The translations under genes were made by a program, and so were the position numbers. 64,000 bases of DNA from NCBI GenBank assembly GCA_026120185.1, contig JANUWF010002057.1, positions 434,001 through 498,000 of the forward strand, given 5' to 3'. The notes below the pieces were generated by a model. It saw only the letters and a program-made list of their open reading frames with translations. It was not told the DNA's origin and searched no databases. This document shows positions 58,807-64,000 of the stretch, one piece after another (position 1 is the stretch's first letter; each line of letters opens with the position of its first letter). Origin of the DNA: Voacanga thouarsii (taxonomy: Eukaryota; Streptophyta; Magnoliopsida; Gentianales; Apocynaceae).

Positions 58807-59351
58807 TGTTAGGGATAGGCCCGAAGAACAAAGCAAAACTCCAATGGCAAAACCACACAAGACGATAATAAAGAAACAATAATAAAAATAATGCAAAAAA
58901 AAATAAATAATAAGAAAGAAAATAAAATAAAGAAACACAAAAACTTACGTGGTTAGGTCAAATGATTTACATCCATAGGCAAAGGTGGAACAAAACTTTA
59001 CTATGAAAAGGACAATTTACAAGACTTTAGGAAAGTATTCCTAAGCCACTAAATACCACTAATATAGAACAAGAGTATTACAAAGAATAAATCTCTCAAG
59101 CGCTACTAAAACTCTTGTATTGGTGTGTTATGTTTCAAAGAACCAAATATGGCCTTTATTTTTAGGCATCTTGAGGTGGTTAGTTTTCATGTAAATTCGA
59201 TGTGGGATTCATAACTTACTCAATGTCTTATGGGGGTAGAGAATGCTTTAGTTTCCCGATGTGGGATTCATAACTTACTCAATGTCTTATGGGGGTAGAG
59301 AATGCTTTAGTTTCCCGATGTGGGATAAATGGATGCAAGGCATCCTTAACA
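58807..59351 (-). repeat. 5' LTR of Copia-F, with a 59-bp tandem duplication
   Basis: 545 bp, TGTTAGGG...CCTTAACA. Two identical 59-bp units starting GATGTGGGATTCATAACTTA lie side by side at about 59200-59318; the partner LTR has one. Confidence 0.88.
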
Positions 59352-59459
59352 TATTCTGTAGGAACAAAAGTTGCTGCATAATTCATCAGTACATAAAGCA
59401 TTTCATACGAGAAAAAAAAATGATCTGAATCTTTTGCCAACTTCTTCTCTAAGATAGAG

Positions 59460-60905
59460 ATGAGAAGATGAACTATGTTAAGTCATTCAGGAATCGGTAT
59501 GAAGAGCTACCTTTCTACATAGAAGCTTTCAGTTCTTATTTCAGATTTAGGACTCCCTGCCTCATTTTTTTGCCTTCATTGTCGACTATGAGTCTTCTAA
59601 TAGTTTTCTCGATAACTAGTCTGTCCGTCAAGTTCTCCAATTCTAAGCCCCCCTTCTAAACATGAGTTAGGTACCTTGCATTTACCAACTAGTCAGAAAA
59701 ACATAGTCTACAAATCATAGGAACTTCTTTGCAGATGCTTTCTAGGATTGAATTCCAACCACAGTGAGTCCAAAATCCTCCCATAGCAGAATGTGCCAAA
59801 ACCTTTTTTTGAGGTGCCCATTTAACTATTAAACCTCTTTCTCCAACTATATCTTTAAAATCTTCAGGCAATCGCTTAAGCCACTCTTAACCTTGGACTG
59901 ACCGTGGCCGAACAACCCACAAGAATGGTTGGCCACTGTTGGCTAGGCCCCAGGCTATCTCTTCCAGCTCTTTTTTGTCTATAATTACTAGATTGCCAAA
60001 GCTTATATAGATGACTGACTTAGGGGCTTGCTTATCTAGCCATTGCATGTAACTAACATCTTTTTTAGCAAGTTAGTTGGTGATGCAGGAGCCATTTTAT
60101 GAAATGGACCTATGGAGAAAATGGGAACTTTGTACTGTTGTTTTAGCTGTATCAATAATGAATGCTCCAGGTCCTCTATCATGTTCCAAATTATACCCAC
60201 ATAAGATCTTATATCAAGTGTCGAAATGTATAGAACAAAATTTGAGATCTTGGATGAAATAGCTAGTGGCAAATCCTTAAACCGAAAACCCTGTAGCTCA
60301 GGCACTGGCTCTTGCATCTGTGACTCCACAATGGCATCATTCAAATGAACTGTTTTAACAGGTTAGCCAAAATCTCAAAAATTCTACAAAATGAAGAAAT
60401 GTAAAAGGAGAAATACTTTCAGTGGTTTTTCTGCTAAACAATGAGTTATGCTTGTAACAAAGTTAGAAACATGATGACCCAAAATTAGCAAGACAAAGCT
60501 AAAAATCTTTCCAATGTAAAGTAATAGTGGGTAATTTAATGTATTACCTGGCAAGGGAAAATAATTTTCTACTTGAAGATGAAGAATGGAATAATAACAT
60601 CTAATAAAAGCAGCAGAAGTCATATGCAAGACCATGCTTGGAAGTTTGAGATGAGTAGCCACAGCATCAACAAAGTACATGAAGGCCTCGTAGATGATCC
60701 AAGAGATTTGACCATAGGACTCTTGATCTTTCCTCATTCCCACCAAGGAATCCATGAGAACTGCTCCGGAATTGTTGTTTATAGCCACAATAACGTTTAA
60801 TATATTCGACCAAGAGGTGTCAGAACAAACTAAATTGTCTACTAAAGGAAGGAAAAGAAACTCAGGGTGGTTCGAAGGATTGGAAGCGTTGTAGTCAAAC
60901 GTAAG
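59460..60905 (-). pseudogene. UDP-glycosyltransferase, UGT76-like, pseudogene
   Basis: Related to the intact gene at 44484-46068. Exon 1 remnant: NPSNHPEFLFLPLVDNL (about 60850-60900), QISWIIYEAFMYFVDAVATH (about 60650-60710), [10 protein letters not shown], ending FPLPG near 60545 before a longer intron. In this part the catalytic Asp of IYDA/ISDA is Glu. Exon 2: MQEPVPELQGFRFKDLPLA (about 60260-60320), SIGPFHKMAPASPT (about 60090-60130), then the PSPG region [20 protein letters not shown] with [16 protein letters not shown] (59710-59830), ending CFSD then a stop where the box needs Gln. The first 45 or so codons, with the catalytic His, are missing at the junction near 60905. Several stops. 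Non-functional. Confidence 0.9.
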
Positions 60906-61251
60906 TAGGGTACTGGTGAGTTATTCTATATTGAAACTTGTTTAGTGGTTAATTCTACAAATACTTGAATAGTAAATTTTGATGTTTGCAATTCATTACA
61001 GGGGTCCAAATAACCAGACATTTCAATAAAGGAGAGCATACTCTAAGGGTTGGCACAAGATCAGTGATATCTGTAAAAGTTGTTGGAGATTTTTATCTTT
61101 ATTTTGATATTAAACATTTTGTTTTGAAAGATTGTTATTATAAGCCCAAAGGCAAGTGTTTCCACTGCAACTAAAAGCCCAAAGGCAAGTATTTCCACTA
61201 CAAGCAAAAAGAATATTGGAAGTCGTAGTGCCTAGATTACTTAGCTAAATT
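60906..61251 (+). pseudogene. Copia protease and zinc-knuckle fragments, scrambled order
   Basis: At about 61010-61140 the plus strand encodes TRHFNKGEHTLRVGTRSVIS then VVGDFYLYFDIKHFVLKDCY, the part just after the protease active site in copia elements. It is followed at 61147-61240 by KPKGKCFHCN, a stop, then KPKGKYFHYKQKEYWKS, two zinc-knuckle-like copies. In an intact element the zinc knuckle comes before the protease, so the fragments are rearranged. No catalytic Asp-Ser-Gly is seen. Dead. Confidence 0.7.
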
Positions 61252-61617
61252 TGTTGGATCAATCAATCATAAGGATATAATTATTGACTTCAATAATTAC
61301 AATTAGTCTAATAGTGCAATTACATTCTTTTAGTAGAGTAGAACGTAATTAATAAATTATTTTTTAGGTTGATAAAATAACCTATTGGAATTTAGTCTAA
61401 CTGTATCCAGTCAGGTCCCTTCAGTAGCTCTTAGTTATGGCACAATAATAAATTATAATTATTTATAATTTATTAATGAAAATTGCAAGAAACCAAAAAT
61501 CGTATTTGAGATAGAATAGAACAAGTAGAAATTGTTGTACCTAACTATACTTGTCTTATTCTATCAGGATTCGTTTTTGAGATAGAGTCAAATATATAGA
61601 CATAATTGGAAATAGCC

Positions 61618-61670
<53 letters not shown>

Positions 61671-61942
61671 TTTAAGACCCTATATTAAGGTTACGTGAGA
61701 AACAACGTTCTCTCAATTTTTGTATGAGTCCACCCTCTACAAAGAGAAAAAGATACGATTAGCAATTTTTTCGTCTCGAAAGATTACACTAAGAAGACTT
61801 GGGGTTTGAAGCACTACCAGAAGGCCAAAAGTTTCAAAAATCGTATTGTTGAAAATAATATCTATAAAGGTATGATTCGTTTTCACGTACTCATAATGTT
61901 TAATCTGATTGACACATAAATATATCGATCATATTCCTAACA
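61252..61942 (+). repeat. 5' LTR of Copia-G with (TA)n microsatellite
   Basis: About 690 bp. A TA dinucleotide run of about 48 bases at 61620-61668 lies in the middle, where a TATA box would be expected. Confidence 0.72.
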
Positions 61943-61944
61943 AT

Positions 61945-61956
61945 TCGTATCAGAGT
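61945..61956 (+). other. Degenerate primer-binding site of Copia-G
   Basis: TCGTATCAGAGT differs at two positions from TGGTATCAGAGC and lies just after the LTR end. Confidence 0.65.
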
Positions 61957-62199
61957 CTGATTTTGATATATGTTTATGTGTTAAGATTAAATATTATATA
62001 TATGTATATTAGTTGAGCGGTGTAGGAGTAAAGTATTTATATTCATGATGAATGATTTGATTAATTCAAAAAAATTTTATGGCCTTAGTTCTTAATTTGG
62101 TAAATATGTGTAAGTATTATCGAGTCTTATAACAAAAAAAGTGGATTACATCTCAATGTTTCCCTTTTGAGTTATTATTATTACTATTTTATTTTAGTT

Positions 62200-62201
<2 letters not shown>

Positions 62202-62270
<69 letters not shown>
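62202..62270 (+). repeat. (AAT)n microsatellite
   Basis: About 22 uninterrupted ATA/AAT units in the Copia-G leader. It accounts for the apparent poly-Tyr open frame on the minus strand. Confidence 0.95.
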
Positions 62271-63049
62271 GTGTGCAAAGAATTCTTAGAGACAATTGAA
62301 TCACACACATGGTGCTGGGCTAGCAACCCAATGGAGTAGCAGCCCAGACGGTTGGAGCCGGAAGCAGAGACCAAACAACCAAACCAACAACAGTCATCAG
62401 ACACAAGGGTGCTCCATCAAACTAATATTGCAAAAATTTGAAGAGTTGGCTATTTTGTTAGCTAATTAAATTTCAATTGTAATCTTGCAATTTTATTTTG
62501 TGTCTAGGATGGCCATAAAATTATTTTTATTTTATAGTTTTTACTATTTAATTTTAATTGAATTATATATCATTCATATTAACATGTCATATAGTTTGAA
62601 TTAACACCACTCTAGGTACTATTTAGTTGTGCGTAAATAAATTAATATTTTTTTAACAAAAAATTAAGTGTAAATTGGTTAATTTTTAATTAACCTTAGG
62701 CATCCCCTATTAGCCCATTAATAAAAGTAACGCTTATTTCGTCCATTTTAAATAGTTCCTCTATAGGAAGACTACGTTTTATTGGTTACTAGATTGTGTT
62801 TAATATTTTTGTGTTATTTGTATAGGTTTAATTCATTCATAATTACCCTATAGGTGATATAATTGGATTGGAAACTCAAAAAAAAAAAAAATCAATATAG
62901 AGGTTACACTTAAATCAAAGACATTATAAAGACTTTCTATAAAATATCCAAATAATGTCTATGGTGGCTAAAATATTAATGACACTAAAAATAATATTAC
63001 ATTTAGATGCAAAATATATTAATTTTAATGGGATGATCTAGGCCTAACT

Positions 63050-63335
63050 ATAAATTATATTGTTATCGCTTATAGAGGTGCATATTATTTTGGGGTTTTA
63101 AGTTGTGGATTCTAGCCTAACTATAAGTTACATTGTTATCTTCTATAGAGGTGCATATTACATTAGAGTTTTAACTTATTGTAATTTGATAGTAATATTT
63201 ATTACTGCTTAAAATATTATCATAATTATAAGTTACATTGTCATTTCCTATAGAGGTACATATTACTCTAGAGTTTTAGGTTATTGTAATTTGATAATAA
63301 TTTTTATTACTATTTAAAATATTATCATATTAATC
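63050..63335 (+). repeat. Tandem repeats of about 110 bp in the Copia-G leader
   Basis: Three diverged copies starting AACTATAAATTATATTGTTA (63050), AACTATAAGTTACATTGTTA (63118) and AATTATAAGTTACATTGTCA (63225). Each continues with TATAGAGGTGCATATTA and GAGTTTTA; the first copy is shortened. Flanking DNA shows no gene. Confidence 0.75.
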
Positions 63336-63410
63336 ATGCATCATGTCATTTTGATCATGCATCATGGTATGATATTGACTCATATGTTTTATTTTATTTA
63401 ATTTCATAAA

Positions 63411-64000
63411 ATGACTACTAACACATTATCCTTAATCTTAACAAAGAACCAACTGATTGGAGAAAATTTTATTGATAGAAAAAGGAACCTAATAATCATA
63501 CTCACTGCTAAGAAGCTCAAATACGTGCTAACTGAACTATGTCCTCCTAAGCCTACTGATCCGTCCACGTCCGAACAAAGGGCGGCTTGTGAGAAGTGGT
63601 TGAATTTTGATGAGATGGCTCGCTGCTACATTTTGGGATGCATCTCAAATGTTCTGCAGCAGCAACATGAGAACATGGCAACTGCTTCAGATATCATGAA
63701 AAACCTCTAGCAAATATTTGAGCATAAAGGATGTTAGGCCTATCAAGTAGCAATAAGGCACATACTGAATATGTGCATGAAATTTGGAACGCCCGTGAGA
63801 GATCATATGTTATAATTGATCGCTTAGTTTAATATGACGGAAGTCTTAGGAGATGAGTTTAAGCCCGAGACTCAGGTTGATATGGACTAGAAACTCTTTC
63901 AAAGATGTTCCTGCAGTTTAAGGTTAATTATAACATGAATAAGATGAATATGTTTCTTACAAAGTTAATAAAAGAGCTTGAGAGCACCGAGGCTACCCTA
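63411..64000 (+). pseudogene. Copia-G gag (partial, several stops)
   Basis: ATG at 63411 (MTTNTLSLILTKNQLIGENF). Then RNLIIILTAKKLKYVLTELC, EKWLNFDEMARCYILGCISN and QHENMATASDIMKNL, closely parallel to Copia-B gag and typical of plant copia Gag. A TAG follows at about 63708, and later pieces (FGTPVRDHML, LGDEFKPETQVDM) lie in the same region with more stops. Inactive. The rest lies outside the window. Confidence 0.85.

Larger units (their letters stand above)
47287..59351 (-). mobile_element. Copia-F: Ty1/copia element between the two UGT copies
   Basis: Minus-strand element: 5' LTR 58807-59351, PBS 58792-58803, gag about 58044-58740, protease and pre-integrase 57370-57960, integrase 54771-55500, RT 53760-54810, RNase H 53058-53607, 3' LTR 47287-47753. 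A CACTA element sits between RNase H and the 3' LTR, and a solo LTR splits the integrase. The first 20 or so bases of the left LTR are missing or unrecognisable, and no target duplication can be confirmed. Without insertions it would be about 5 kb. Inactive. Confidence 0.88.
61252..64000 (+). mobile_element. Copia-G: 5' part of a Ty1/copia element, cut by window edge
   Basis: LTR 61252-61942 (TGTTGGATC...TCCTAACA), primer-site-like sequence at 61945-61956, a 1.4-kb leader and gag from 63411 to the edge. Gag resembles that of Copia-B. The 3' LTR and target duplication lie beyond the window. Confidence 0.8.

Noticed and set aside
62189..62404. Open frame with a poly-Tyr run
   Set aside because: It is the complement of an (AAT)n microsatellite.
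63050..63335. CRISPR-like array
   Set aside because: Repeats are long, diverged and without unique spacers, in a plant nuclear retrotransposon leader.

Overview
This is nuclear DNA from a flowering plant, most likely a eudicot. It is AT-rich, genes are split by GT-AG introns, telomere-like TTTAGGG units occur, and most of it is LTR retrotransposons with primer sites matching initiator tRNA-Met. I cannot name the species. The host gene families seen are an RWP-RK (RKD-type) transcription factor and two UGT76-like UDP-glycosyltransferases.

Layout. (1) 1-9639 holds two copies of an unusual Ty1/copia element on the minus strand that carries an RKD gene, introns included, on the opposite strand. 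Copy A runs off the left edge (1-1488). Copy B (4417-9634) is complete, with two LTRs and a perfect 5-bp target duplication (TTTTA). In copy B the RKD segment (about 6890-8690) replaces the end of gag, the protease and most of the integrase. (2) 9682-42535 is one Ty3/gypsy chromovirus-like element (minus, target duplication GTATT) that landed in a short telomere-like repeat. It was itself invaded by Copia-B (14252-28280, plus), which holds the truncated inverted Copia-C (19740-24298), and by a solo LTR (29596-39643, minus), which holds the young Copia-E (31115-39628, plus). (3) 43951-44406 is a probable MITE. 44484-46068 is an intact two-exon UGT gene (minus), the only apparently functional gene. 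(4) 47287-59351 is Copia-F (minus), interrupted by a CACTA DNA transposon without its catalytic core (47846-53057) and by another solo LTR (55501-57308). (5) 59460-60905 is a dead UGT copy, so Copia-F now separates what look like former tandem UGT neighbours. (6) 60960-64000 is a scrambled copia fragment followed by the 5' part of Copia-G, which runs off the right edge.

The most notable find is the RKD-carrying copia element. The TTTTA duplication around the whole 5.2-kb unit, the same RKD-gag-LTR order in copy A with unrelated flanking DNA, and the retained introns of a gene lying antisense to the element together indicate that a captured host transcription-factor gene has moved as retrotransposon cargo. 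RKD factors control egg-cell and embryo identity, and RKD genes with promoter insertions underlie nucellar polyembryony in citrus and mango, so such a vehicle is biologically interesting. Copy B has one premature stop in exon 2, and the upstream part of copy A is not visible.
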